The notes under the pieces: generated by a model
The model's input: only the letters and a program-made list of their open reading frames with translations
Told to the model about the DNA's origin: nothing
The model's database searches: none
Translations under genes and position numbers: made by a program
Shown here: piece by piece, positions 32,996 to 43,330 of the stretch
Layout of the letters: every line of letters begins with the position of its first letter
Numbering within the stretch: the stretch's first letter is position 1
NCBI GenBank assembly: GCA_024291935.2
Contig: JAGTYA010000024.1
Span: 3,224,001-3,288,000 of the forward strand
Origin: Okapia johnstoni
Taxonomy: Eukaryota; Chordata; Mammalia; Artiodactyla; Giraffidae
Direction of reading: 5' to 3'
Length of the DNA: 64,000 nucleotides

Positions 32996-33549
32996 AATAG
33001 TGACTCCAAAATCTGTCTCCCAATAAAAGCAGCAGCTCATGGCTCAGCACTACATATACAGGTTGGGTTATTTACTTCTCACTGCTCACACTGGTGCTGA
33101 GAGACCAGTTTCCTGCTCTCTCCCCTGGCACTGTGGACTCTTCCCATCATCTATCCCCAAAACCTGCCATTGTGCTATCACCTTCTTCCTGATTACCTAC
33201 AAAAACATTAAGTAAAATGGGTCCACTGTTAGGCCTTGGGGAAAAATACCATTAACTATATCTCCATCAGAAAAGTATGAATTATTGCAACATTTTCCTT
33301 CTCTCTTATGATCTGATTCCCCCAGAAGAGCAGTTCACTTGAATGCCTATTACATGCGAGGCACTGTGTCAAGGTGCATTTTCATCAAGATACTTGTTTC
33401 TTCACTCAAGAAGATAAGTCTAGCAGGAGAGAAAGACATGTAAACAAATTCATACAATATAATGTAACAAACACAAAGTTCAAAGTGATGAACAAAGGTA
33501 GACAAGGGTGGCGGTGGGATGAATTGGGAGATTTGGATTGACATATATA
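32996..33549. other. Intronic stretch of ZBTB8B, nothing recognised
   Basis: No gene or nameable repeat between the BovB copy and the Bov-A2 SINE. Confidence 0.4.
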
Positions 33550-33834
33550 CACTGCTGCTGCTGCTGCTGTTAAGTCGCTTCAGTCGTGTCTGACTCTGTG
33601 CAACCCCATAGACGGCAGCCCACCAGGCTCCCCTGTCCCTGGGATTCTCCAGGCAAGAACACTGGAGTGGGTTGCCATTTCCTTCTCCAATGCAGGAAAG
33701 TTAAAAGTGAAAGTGAAGTCGCTCAGTCGTGTCCGACTCTGAGCAACCCCATGGACTGCAGCCTACCAGGCTCCTCCGTCCATGGGATTTTCCAGGCAAG
33801 AGTACTGGAGTGGGGTGCCATTGCCTTCTCCAAT
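33550..33834 (-). mobile_element. Bov-A2 dimeric SINE
   Basis: Two antisense Bov-A units in tandem, each with a CTCAGTCGTGTCCGACT-like segment, joined by TTAAAAGTGAAAGTGAAGTC. A CTG repeat marks the left end. Confidence 0.93.
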
Positions 33835-33917
33835 ATACACACTAGTGTGTATAAAATAGATAACTAATGAGAACCTATTGTATAGCACAGGGAATTCTAC
33901 CCAATGCCCTGTGCTAC

Positions 33918-34127
33918 TGTGCTTAGTCACTCAGTCGTGTCTTACTCTTTGTGACCCCATGGACTGTAGCCTGCCAGGCTCCTCTGTCCATAGGATTCTC
34001 CAGATAAGAATACTGGAGTGGGTTGCCATTCCCTTTTCCAAGGGATCTTCTCAACCCAGAGATCGAACCTGGGTCTCCTGCATTGCAGGGGGATTCTTTA
34101 CCATCTGAGCCACCCACGTAGCTCTAT
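33918..34127 (-). mobile_element. Bov-tA SINE
   Basis: Antisense copy within the L1, GTGCTTAGTCACTCAGTCGT to ATCTGAGCCACCCACGTAGC. Confidence 0.93.
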
Positions 34128-34180
34128 GGTGACCTAAATGGGAGGGAAATCTAAAAAAGAGGGGATATATGTATATCTGG

Positions 34181-34394
34181 GCTTCCCTGATGGCTCAGTC
34201 GGTAAAGAATCTGCCTGCAATGTGGGAGACCAGGGTTTGATCCCTGGTTTGGGAAGATCCCCTGGAGGAGGGCACAGCAACCCACTCCAGTATTCTTGCC
34301 TGGAGAATCCCCAAGGACAGAGGAGCCTGACAGGCTGCAGTCCATGAGGTCGCAAAGAGTCAGACACGACTGAGTGACTAAGCACAGCACAGCA
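34181..34394 (+). mobile_element. Bov-tA SINE
   Basis: Sense copy within the same L1, GGCTTCCCTGATGGCTCAGT to CACGACTGAGTGACTAAGC. It forms an inverted pair with 33918-34127. Confidence 0.94.
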
Positions 34395-34739
34395 CATATG
34401 TATACATATAACTGATTCATTTTGTTGTACAACAGAAACTATCACAACATTGGAAAACAACTGTACTCTAATAAAAATTTTTAAAAAAAGAAGAAAGAAA
34501 GATAGATGAAAAGTAATGAATTCTCTCCTGGAGTTCAGAGATGATCTCACAGGAGACGTGACCTTTGAGTAAGGTTTTGAAGGATGAATAGGGGTTCATT
34601 GGGAGTTCAAGAAAGAGAAAGGCTATCTCAGGCAGGGAAACAGCACAAGTTTAGGCACAGAGGTAAATGAGAATAGGGAATACAAAGCAGGGTGGAGAAG
34701 AATGAGGAATGAAGCCAAGGAAAGGGGCAAGAACTTCTT

Positions 34740-35280
34740 GTGAAGGTCCAAGGTCACATTTATGAATTCACTCAGCAAATTTATCCTGAGCACCTACAAT
34801 GGGCCAGGCTGTGTTCTAGGCCCTGGGGATACAGTCGTGATCAGAAAAGACAAAAATCCCTGCCTCTGCGGACACTAACATGTTAATGAACTCAGACTTT
34901 ATCCTTTAAGCAGGTAGGGTTTTAAGCAAGGAAGGTACAAGGTGATATGACTTTTAAAGGATTCCTCTGGGTATAATGCAGGAGAAGGATTTAAGAGAGG
35001 CAAGATTAAAGGCAGGAAGTCCAGGTGGGAGGGGATGAGAGATGACATAGAACTAAAGCCATGACTGTGGAGGTGGAGAGGAGGAGAGAGGATTGAGAAA
35101 TAAAATTCACAGCACATGATGACCTCAGTGGGGAGGACAGAGCAGAGGAAAGAGAAGATTCCAAATGACACTGATTCTAGGTTAGCTGACGTGATAGGTG
35201 ATGGTGGAATGAACCAGAAGGGAACACAGGAGGAAAAGCAGGTGCAGGATGAATGAGAAGGTCAGTAGGGATTTTACCAT
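34740..35280 (-). repeat. L2 fragment
   Basis: Antisense L2: AATTCACTCAGCAAATTTAT, CTACAATGGGCCAGGCTGTG, CCTGGGGATACAGTCGTGAT, then a purine-rich body. Edges are indistinct. Confidence 0.7.
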
Positions 35281-35762
35281 GTTTGAGGCAGGCTCAGTGC
35301 ATCCATCGGGGAATACTTGGATTAGACAGATAAATCTGGAGCTTGGGGAAAGAAGTAAAGAATACAATTGTGAGTCCTCAGCAGATTGAGTGGTTGTTTT
35401 AACTGGGGCCTGGTTCACCCCTAAGCACCCTGATTCCATTAATCCATGGTCTTAACACCCTGGATCAGGGGAGGGTGGGTCTTCCTTGGGCTTCACTGTC
35501 ATCTCCAGAGCAAAAACCTAAGATGTTTTGAAGGTCATCCCATCAGATGATACTGCTGCTCATCCTTGTTACAGTCATCTAGGAGCCCCCAGGTCATCTC
35601 ACTCCTTGGAGATTTGATCACATTGCCTTTAGACTCGACTCCTGGAAAAATTCTTGGTGTGAATACCAAAAATGACCCATCCAATGCCCTGGCCTCACTG
35701 TTCCTGGATCTTCTTTCTTTCAGAGACCTTGTTCTCCATTCCACCTCAGCCACCCAATTCTA
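35281..35762. other. Intronic stretch of ZBTB8B, nothing recognised
   Basis: Frames on both strands show no recognisable domain. Confidence 0.4.
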
Positions 35763-35887
35763 GACAAAGAGCTCTCAACTTTGCCTACATATTAGAATCA
35801 CCTGGGAAGCTTAAAATGAAAAACAATACTAATGTCCAATCTCCATCCCAAGCTAATGGGTGGGTAGGACCCAAGCATCACATTTTT
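35763..35887. repeat. MER5A-like hAT MITE
   Basis: CTCTCAACTTTGCCTACATA, TTAGAATCACCTGGGAAGCT and CCCAAGCATCACATTTTTTT follow the MER5A pattern. Confidence 0.75.
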
Positions 35888-35889
35888 TT

Positions 35890-36105
35890 AAAGTTTTTTT
35901 AATGTGGTGAAGGTCACATAATATAAAACAGACTATTTTAAGTATATTTAACTGTATAGTTCAGTAGCACTAAGTACATTCACATGGTTGTGCAACTTTC
36001 ACCATCATCCATCTCCCCAATTTTTCTCTTTCCTAAGCTGTAACTCAGGTTTCCCTGGTGGCTCAGACAGTAAAGAATCCACCTATAATGCAGGAGACCT
36101 TAACC
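35890..36105 (-). mobile_element. L1M fragment with SINE fragment
   Basis: 35890-36046 is antisense L1 (ATAGTTCAGTAGCACTAAGT, GGTTGTGCAACTTTCACCAT). 36047-36105 is a short plus-strand Bov-tA head (TTTCCCTGGTGGCTCAGACA) that stops after CAGGAGACC. Confidence 0.75.
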
Positions 36106-36269
36106 TCATATCCCCCTCCAGCCATGGAAGCATTTCTTTGTTCTCTTCACAGTAAATTTCTTGAAAGAAGTACTATACTATCTTCACATATACAACTGAG
36201 GGTTTTTTTTTTTTTGAGGTCTCTGGGCTTAGTGCTTTATTCTAATATTCCAATAATCACCATAATCAC

Positions 36270-36440
36270 CATTTTATTATTTTTATTGAAGTATAGTTTA
36301 TTTACAATATTATGTAAGTTTCAGGTGTATAGCATAGTGATTCAGTATTTTTACAATTTATACTCCATTGCAAGATAATGATTACAATTCACTGTGCTAT
36401 ACAATATATCTTTGTTGCTTATCTATTTTAATTTTTCTTT
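36270..36440 (-). mobile_element. L1 3' end fragment
   Basis: Antisense ruminant L1 end: TATTGAAGTATAGTTTATTT, TTTCAGGTGTATAGCATAGT, CTGTGCTATACAATATATC. Confidence 0.75.
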
Positions 36441-36524
36441 AAGTTTTAGGCATCCTATTTGATGTTGCCCCTTCCGTTTTTTACGTCTTTACTGAACTTG
36501 TTACAATATTGCTTCTGTTTCATG

Positions 36525-36645
36525 TTTTGATTTTTTTTTTTTGGTCCTAAGGCACGTGGGATCTTAGCTACCTGACCAGGGATCAAAGCTGCACCCCTTG
36601 CATTGGAAGGGGAAATCTTAACCACTGGACCGCCAGGGGGGTGCT
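36525..36645 (-). mobile_element. CHR-type SINE
   Basis: Antisense, with CTACCTGACCAGGGATCAAA and TTAACCACTGGACCGCCAGG. Confidence 0.88.
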
Positions 36646-36817
36646 CGTTTAAGCCTACACCGTTCGGTCTTTTGCCCACCACTTCGTTACACTGCTCACC
36701 AGTGATCTCTCCATTATTAAACACAATGATCAATTCTCAGTCCGCCTACACACAGTACTGGATGTTGTTGATTTCTCCTTTTTCTTGAAATGTTTTCTCC
36801 TCTTGACATCCATCACT

Positions 36818-36930
36818 CTTCCTTCCTTCCTTGGTTGGAAGGGGATCTTACTTTCCCCACCAGGGTCAAACCTGCCCCCTCTGCATTGGAAGCACAGAGT
36901 CTTAACCACTGCACCACCAGGGAAGTACGA
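36818..36930 (-). mobile_element. CHR-type SINE fragment
   Basis: Antisense, with CACCAGGGTCAAACCTGCCC and CACTGCACCACCAGGGAAGT. Confidence 0.82.
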
Positions 36931-37171
36931 CAACACCCTTTCTTGATTCTCTGCTACCTCACGGACTGCTCCTTCTGTTTCCTTCGCTGGCTCCCTTATT
37001 TTCCTGACCTCTCGATATTGGAGCTTCCCAGGGCTCAGTCCTTAGATCTCTTATCTTCTCCTTCTAGGTCTATGGAATACACAGGATGTCAATTGCACGG
37101 ACCCAACAATGACCCCTAGATTTACATCTCAGCTCTGACTTATAGATGTAATTGCTTACTGCACATTGTCA
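36931..37171. other. Intronic stretch of ZBTB8B, nothing recognised
   Basis: CT-rich sequence possibly from an old LINE; not nameable by eye. Confidence 0.35.
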
Positions 37172-37410
37172 CTGGAAAATCCCATGGACGGAGGAGCCTG
37201 GTAGGCTGCAGTTCATGGGGTCGCTAAGAGTCGGACATGACTGAGCGACTTCACTTTCACTTTTCACTTTCATGCATTGGAGAAGGAAATGGCAACCCAC
37301 ACCAGTGTTCTTGCCTGGAGAATCCCAGGGCCGGGGGAGCCTGGTGGGCTGGCGTCTATGGGGTCGCACAGAATCAGACACGATTGAAGCGACTTAGCAG
37401 CAGCCACAGC
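37172..37410 (+). mobile_element. Bov-A2 SINE
   Basis: Two sense Bov-A units joined by CACTTTTCACTTTCATGCAT. Ends GACTTAGCAGCAGCCACAG. Confidence 0.92.
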
Positions 37411-37644
37411 ATCTTCACTGGGATATCCAACAGGCACCACAAACATAACACTTAAATCAATTGCTCAAAGTAAAAACATTAAGGCCATCTTTAATGCTTC
37501 TTTTTCTCATAACACCCATACAGCCATTAGAAACTCTGATCAGCTCTATCTTTCAGAGTCAGTACAGTCCTAACCCAATCACATCTCACCTGTCTACTGC
37601 TACCATACTGATTCAAGGAGAGTGGGATGGGAGAGAGGCTCAAG

Positions 37645-37742
37645 AGGGAGCGGCTATATATATACAAATAGCTGACTCACTTTGTTGTACAGCAGAAACA
37701 CAACCTTGTAAAGCAATTATACCTCAACAATAAAATAAAATA
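37645..37742 (+). mobile_element. L1 3' tail
   Basis: GCTGACTCACTTTGTTGTAC, AGCAGAAACACAACCTTGTA and an AATAAAATAAAATA tail. Confidence 0.75.
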
Positions 37743-37745
37743 GGG

Positions 37746-37945
37746 GACTTCCCTGGTGGAAGTCCAGAGGAACTTCCAGAGGAAGACTCTGGTGGTCCAG
37801 AGGTTAAGACTCTGCTGCCAATGCAGGGGGACCAGGTTCAATCCCTGGTCAGGGAACTATAACTGAGAGTTAATGTGCTGTAACTAAGAGTTTACATGCC
37901 ATAACTAAGACCTGGTGCAGCCAAATAAATAAATAAGACGAAATA
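37746..37945 (+). mobile_element. CHR-type SINE with internal duplication
   Basis: The head appears twice (GACTTCCCTGGTGGAAGTCC and GACTCTGGTGGTCCAGAGG), then CAGGTTCAATCCCTGGTCAG and a GCAGCCAAATAAATAAATAA tail. Confidence 0.82.
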
Positions 37946-37984
37946 AATAAAATCTTTAAAAAAAATAGAAAAAGAAGAAGGCGC

Positions 37985-38705
37985 ACACCTCTCACCTGGG
38001 TTATTGCAGTTACCTCCTAAGCAGTCCTCCTACTCCCACATCACTCCCCTATGGCCTATGCTTCCCTGTAGCCTACAGGAAAGCAAGAGCGGAAGCAAGA
38101 GGCCCACTTAGAAGGTAACTGCACACAGTACTCAGAGGGATCCTTTTAATACACACCATCTCAAGTCACTCTCTGCTGAGACCTTCCAGTGGATTCCCTT
38201 CTAAGAGCAATATACAAAGACCTTCTCATCACCTTCAAGGGCCTACCTGGTCCACCCTTACTTGACCTCTCTGACCTTATCCCCCAACACTCTCTGCCTT
38301 GCTCACTCCACTCCAGCCACACTAGCATCCTGGCTGTTCCTTTTGTTCACTTGCCAAGTGGGATCCTACACCCGGGCCTCTGCACCTTGCTCTTCCCTCT
38401 GCCTGGAATGTTCCCCCTGATATCTCTGCAGTTTGCTCTCTTACTCACTTAAGGTCTCTGCTTAAAGGCAACCTGTTAGAAATTCCTGGTCAACAGTAAA
38501 TAAAATAGCATCCTCTCACTCTCAGTCAACTCTGTCCCTGCTTTAGTTCTTCATATTATACAGGTACTTAGGTGTTTACTGTCTGGCTCACAATGCTAGA
38601 ATGTCAGCTCCTTGAGGACAAGGACTGTCTTTTGTTCACTGTTATAAACAGTGCCTGGTATACAGGTAGTGCTCAATAAATATCTGTTAAATGAATAAAT
38701 GAACA
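37985..38705 (+). repeat. Long L2 copy
   Basis: About 720 bases of recognisable L2: ACCTGGGTTATTGCAGTTAC, GGGATCCTTTTAATACACAC, TCAAGTCACTCTCTGCTGAG, CTGCCTGGAATGTTCCCCC, CAGCTCCTTGAGGACAAGGA, TGCTCAATAAATATCTGTTA. The 87-codon frame inside is non-coding. Confidence 0.88.
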
Positions 38706-39394
38706 GGAATGATAAGACATTAAAGAAGCAAGGCCATGATGGAATGCTGGACACACTGACATTAAATGATCCCATGATGAGGCTGAAAAGAAATGGGCAA
38801 AGGTAACAGCAATGGGTACTCAAGGTGTCAGAAGCCAGGGGAAGAAAGAATTTCAAGAAGGAAAGATCAGAGTTAACTAGCGAGAGTGGTCAGAAAGATA
38901 ACATCTGAAAATTACTTACTGGATCATCTCTGGAAATGTACAGCTGACCTCAAGAAGCAGGTGGGGCGTGGGGTGGGGGTCTTTTCTCACAGTGGGCTGA
39001 GAAAAGAATGCGAAGTAAAACAGTAGAAGTGGCCAGCATAGATGAGCTTTTCAGGAAGCAATGGGAGATAGTAAGGCTGGTGTTGGGAGGTCCAGGGGAG
39101 AAGAGATTATAGGAGGACCACGTGCTTTGACAGTGTCTGCTAGTGTCAGAGATGAGTGAATACACAAGTACTATAACTGCCTCCTCACCATCCCCCTGCC
39201 CCAGTCTCCCATCTCTTCACTACCTTATGCTGAGGACAAACTAATCTTTCCTGTCCACTCCCAAGCTCGGAAACTACCAAAAATTCCCCTGTGCCTACAG
39301 ATAGAAACTTACCTCTTACCATGTAAGGTTTTCCATGATTGACTCCAATTTCTCCCTACGTTTTCTCTTCTTACCCTCAAATGCCACTTTTTTA
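38706..39394. other. Intronic stretch of ZBTB8B
   Basis: No gene. Around 39220-39390 the sequence resembles L2-type text (CTTACCTCTTACCATGTAAG), but only weakly. Confidence 0.4.
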
Positions 39395-39590
39395 AAAATT
39401 GAAATCAGTTGATTTGCCATATTGTGTTAATTTCAGGTGTATAGCAAGGTGATTGTTATACATATACATATTCTTTTTCAGATTCTTTTGCATTATATTA
39501 ATATGTTATAGCAAGATATTGAATATAGTTCCCTGTGCTATACAATAAGTCACTACTTATCAATTTTATATACAGCAGTGAGTACTCAGA
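39395..39590 (-). mobile_element. L1 3' end fragment
   Basis: Antisense: AATTGAAATCAGTTGATTTG, GTTAATTTCAGGTGTATAGC, TAGTTCCCTGTGCTATACAA. Confidence 0.78.
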
Positions 39591-40334
39591 TGCCACTTTC
39601 ATAAAGCCTCTCTAACCTAACAGGTGGAAGCCAGTTCTGCTTCTGGACCCCTGTGAAACTCACACCTCCATTTGTCTTCCAGACCTAGTACCTTTGTACC
39701 ACATGGTGCCACTTTCACACAGCTTAGCTTCTATAAGAAACCATCAGTTTTTTGAGAGCTGAAGCCATATCTGACTTATCTTTGTATCTTCACAAGGAAG
39801 TGCTCAAGTATTTGAGCAAATATATGAAAAACCAAACAAATCAGTCCTACTCTGTGCCTCGGCACTTGGTGTAAATGTACCCCGAAGCCATGCAAATAGA
39901 ACCAAAACCTGGCAGACAACAGGCATGGCAAGAGGCCAGGAGACTGCCTTGCCACAGGATAAGTTGGAAAGCTGACTTTATAGATGGACAGATGGATTTG
40001 AATGAAGGTGGCGTAGACCTGAATTTCTATTTCTTGATACTTGTGATACAGGCAGAGGGGTTGAGAGATAAAATCAGTGCACTGAAATCCTCTAACCACC
40101 TGTGCTGCCTTCACAGTTTGTTTCATGAGTGAAATGAAGCCAGCCTGGGTTGCTATCAAAGAGCATTCGTGGTGACATATACCAGTTCTGTATCCTTAAG
40201 GAACTCACCAAACCCTCTGGGTCTCAGTTTCTCCATACTTCCCCCACCCAACTAACATGGCACTATGAGGGGCTGATGGATGGAAAAGGGGAACATAGAC
40301 TGTGAAGTGCTATTCTTACACAGAAATTAGACTT
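39591..40334. other. Intronic stretch of ZBTB8B, nothing recognised
   Basis: A 127-codon minus frame (39776-40159) and an overlapping 85-codon plus frame show no domain I know. Both look like chance openings. Confidence 0.4.
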
Positions 40335-40650
40335 TGGAAGTCCCTGGTGGTCCAATGGTTAAGAATCCGCCTGCCAATGCAGGGCACATGGGGTCCATCC
40401 CTGGTCTGGGAAGATTCCACATGCTGCAGGGCAACTAAACTACTGCATGCTGAAACTACTGAGTCTGCATGCTGCAACTACTGAAGTCCTCATGCCTAGA
40501 ACCTGTGCTCCGCAACAAGAGAAGCCACTGCAAGGAGAAGCCCGTGCATCACAGTCAGGAGTAGCCCTTGTTCCCGCACCTAGAGAAACCCCACGTACAG
40601 CAATGAAGACCTAGTGCAGCCAAAAATTGATTATTAAGTTTTAAAAAAGA
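40335..40650 (+). mobile_element. CHR-type SINE, long form
   Basis: TTGGAAGTCCCTGGTGGTCC, GGGGTCCATCCCTGGTCTGG, ACCTAGTGCAGCCAAAAATT. Confidence 0.88.
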
Positions 40651-41698
40651 AATTAGATTTCAACAAGTTCCCATAGGGTAATCATTGAAAACAACCACTA
40701 CCTTTTACGTGCTGGTTAAGCCAGTGTCTCTGAGGACCAGAAACCATATTTTCAAGTTTTTCAAGTCTAGGTTAGGTTAGACATACAGAGCATTCTTGAT
40801 TTTTTTTTAAAAAAAAAAGAAATTTTGATGCAGGGATGAAGTAATTTTTCATTAAAAAATGTTAAAATGAAAAAAAAGAAAAGAAATTTAAAAGTCTCCA
40901 GACAGACTCAGTTTTCCTGGATTTCTCCTGTGTGTTGTTGTTTAGTTGCTAAGTCCTGTCCAACTCCTTCACGACCCCATGTGTATGTGTTATTTTTTTT
41001 TAAAGTCTCAAAATAGTCATTTAGTAACGAATAAGAGCAGATCACCTCCCCTTCCTTAGTCGACTTTCACTGCATAGTACTGAAGGGTGAATTAGAAATG
41101 TGACTCATTAATTTCTTGGCTTGAAAAGAAGCCAAGGGTACTTTCATCAGTAAGGAGAAAGCCACGTCTATTTCCATCTCCTACAAGACAGTTTACAACA
41201 CAACTACCTCTTCGCTAAGAAGAGTTAACCATATTATCCCATCTCTCAGAATCGTTCAGGCAAAAAACGAAGTTCTCTTAAAACACAAAATCCTACCAAA
41301 GGATACAAGAAATTTACTCACATGAAGCCCAATTCAACTCTCAAATATTCTCCACGCCGTCACACTATCAGCCACGACATGTTGACTGAGTACATGGGCC
41401 AGGCACCACGGCCGACACAAAGAAGGATAAATTTCCTACCTGTACAGAACATGTTCTCATATGTGAGAAAAAAAGTTCTGGAAACCTTTTCATTTGGTCC
41501 TCAACTCTGTAAGAAGGCAAGGTGGGAGTGATTATCTCCTGAAAAAAAAAAGGGGTTCAAAGAAGTTTCATGAATTCACCAAAGTCCCCCTTGCGGTTAA
41601 CAGAAGAGAGTGGGTTCTTTCCACGTCTCCAAACTGCATTCAACACGCTTATACTCTAGTTGTAGAGGTAAAAAAAAAACAACAAACATACGTGAAGA
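40651..41698. other. Intronic stretch of ZBTB8B
   Basis: Mostly unassigned. A fragment at about 40932-40982 is antisense Bov-tA (TTGTTTAGTTGCTAAGTCCT). Several A-runs are present. A 69-codon and a 101-codon plus frame have no recognisable content. Confidence 0.4.
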
Positions 41699-41850
41699 GG
41701 CAATGCCCTGGACACAGCAGGTGCTCAATTAATACTATTGGCGGTGGTGGCAGTGATAACGTGGAGATAAGGGTGGCGATGGTGATGATAGGAATGTGAT
41801 GGTGGTGACGATGATGGTAGTGACAATGACGATGATGCAGCTGATGGCGG
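41699..41850. repeat. L2 end and imperfect GRT-rich repeat beside the ZBTB8B donor
   Basis: 41699-41735 resembles an L2 end (GACACAGCAGGTGCTCAATT). 41736-41850 is an imperfect GGT/GAT/GAC repeat on the plus strand, within 70 bases of the exon A donor. On the gene strand it is CA/CC/TC-rich. Confidence 0.75.
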
Positions 41851-41917
41851 GAGGCCAGAAGGCACACAAACGTGTGCTAAATGAGCAGCAGAGATGATGG
41901 AGTCTCATGGAGCTCAC

Positions 41918-42896
41918 CTGAGTCCTCTCCATACCAGTCAGTCTGCACATCCATCACGGAACTCATGGCTGATACTCCTGCACCATCTGGTGTTCCCTCC
42001 AAACTCCGAGAAAAGTGATGGTCCACGTCCTCTTTGCTCTGGAGAGCACTGTTGTGCAGGAGTGCCTCCAGGAACTGTTTAACATGGTAGTTACTGTAAG
42101 CAAAGTCGAGAGCCTGGCCACCAGGCAAACCCTCCTCCCGGTGGGCCAGGCTCAGCGGGGCAGCAGGCGGCTGCAGCTGTCCATCCATCTCCACCTCCAC
42201 CGCACCCAACTCCACCTTGGGCTCCATCTGTTCCGGCCGAATGGACCGGTCACTGTCGGCCCAGCCACTGCTCTGGCTGTCTTTCCCCATCAGTTCCAGA
42301 GGGCTGCAGCCTCTGTGATCACCAGTGGGGGGCTCTCTTGGTCGGTCCACACTCTCCTCCCCCTTGGCTGGAGAGACCAAGCTCTTGGTCTCACTGGTGG
42401 TCCCTTTCTTGGGGCTTCCACCGTCCACCTGATGAGCTGCTGCAGCCGCCGCTGCCGCTGCCGCAGCCGCTGCTGCTGCAGCCACCGCAGCTGCCACCGC
42501 AGCCTCCTTCTCCATCTTTCGGCAGATGTCGAGGGAGGATCTGATGTACGTCTTACAGAAGTTCACCACGTCATTCATCTGCAGGTAGCTGGCAGCCGAC
42601 ATAACTTCAATCACGTTCTCCCCACACAAATCCAACTTCCCAGAATAGAGGAAGTCTAAGATGGTGGAGAAGGCGTCGGAGGTGACGATGTCCAGGGAGG
42701 CGGTGCTGTGCCGCCCACTGTCCTGGATGTAGTGAATGAGCAGGGCGCGGAAGTAGCCGCTGTTGGCAAACAAGATGTTCCTGTGGGCTTTGAAGATCCG
42801 CCCTTCCACGATGATGCTGCAGTCGCAGAAGAAGTCTCTCTGCCGCTGTTCATTCAGCTCCCCCAAGAGCTTGGCATAATAGGATTGCATCTCCAT
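41918..42896 (-). CDS. ZBTB8B: ZBTB8B coding exon A: start codon, BTB/POZ domain, alanine tract, linker
   Basis: First coding exon of ZBTB8B, a BTB-C2H2 zinc-finger protein expected to act in the nucleus as a DNA-binding transcriptional regulator; its targets are not evident from sequence. The exon encodes 326 full codons plus one base. Residues 1 to about 125 form a BTB/POZ dimerisation domain (motifs [39 protein letters not shown]). Residues 132-154 are an alanine tract interrupted by two valines, ending in 16 consecutive alanines written with mixed GCN codons. Residues about 155-320 are a low-complexity acidic/polar linker. The start codon at 42896-42894 has a purine at -3 and G at +4. The exon ends at 41918 before a GTGAGC donor. 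Reading through that donor adds 12 residues and then stops, giving a 339-residue form without zinc fingers. The family assignment rests on near-identity to recalled mammalian ZBTB8B; ZBTB8A is clearly more divergent in this domain. Confidence 0.96.
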
Positions 42897-42935
42897 TTCT
42901 CCACCAGCTGCTTCTGCTCAAGAGGAGCCTGGATC
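42897..42935 (-). other. ZBTB8B: ZBTB8B 5' UTR end and probable splice acceptor
   Basis: Immediately upstream of the start codon on the minus strand are several AG dinucleotides after a short CT-rich run (GCTCCTCTTGAGCAG, then AAGCAG). One of them probably ends an intron reaching back about 6 kb to the CpG island, because no promoter-like sequence lies next to the ATG. Which AG is used cannot be settled by eye. Confidence 0.5.
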
Positions 42936-43139
42936 TCTGCCAAGATTTTTGTTTTTTGTTTTTCAGTTCACAAATGCCAACCTTACAAATAAGATGTTCT
43001 TTTTTTTTTTTAATTCTTCCCAAAAAACCCAGTTAAGTAATATCTTTATAATACTGGCTAACAAAAATCAAAGATTGTCTAACTGGGTTAACTGATGAGA
43101 AACAGTAAAAGTAACTATAGCTATCTGTATGTGGGTGCA
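42936..43139. other. Intronic stretch upstream of exon A
   Basis: T-runs on the plus strand near 42960 and 42995; no repeat named. Confidence 0.4.
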
Positions 43140-43330
43140 GAACTTAGTATTTTACATAGATTCTTTCTGTGAGCTTTCATAACAACCCTATGAGTAAGGA
43201 CTAATATTATACTTACAATATTGTACTCACTAATATTGTATTTTTGAGACTCAGAGGACAGGAGATGATCCAGCTGCAACAGAGCCAGGACTCAAAACCT
43301 CCAGAGTTCATGCTCTTATAAACGACATTC
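43140..43330 (-). repeat. MIR SINE
   Basis: Antisense MIR: TTCATAACAACCCTATGAGT, GAGACTCAGAGGACAGG, GCAACAGAGCCAGGACTCAA. Confidence 0.75.

Larger units (their letters stand above)
33836..34490 (+). mobile_element. Ruminant L1 3' end split by two SINEs
   Basis: Pieces 33836-33917, 34128-34180 and 34395-34490 form one L1 3' terminus (CCTATTGTATAGCACAGGGA, AATCTAAAAAAGAGGGGATA, AACTGTACTCTAATAAAAAT). Confidence 0.85.

Noticed and set aside
39776..40159. 127-codon minus-strand frame in a ZBTB8B intron
   Set aside because: No recognisable motif and an overlapping plus-strand frame of similar size; no sign of a retrocopy.
42015..42659. 214-codon plus-strand frame opposite ZBTB8B exon A
   Set aside because: Antisense shadow of a GC-rich conserved exon; no recognisable domain, repetitive Arg/Cys/Ser text.
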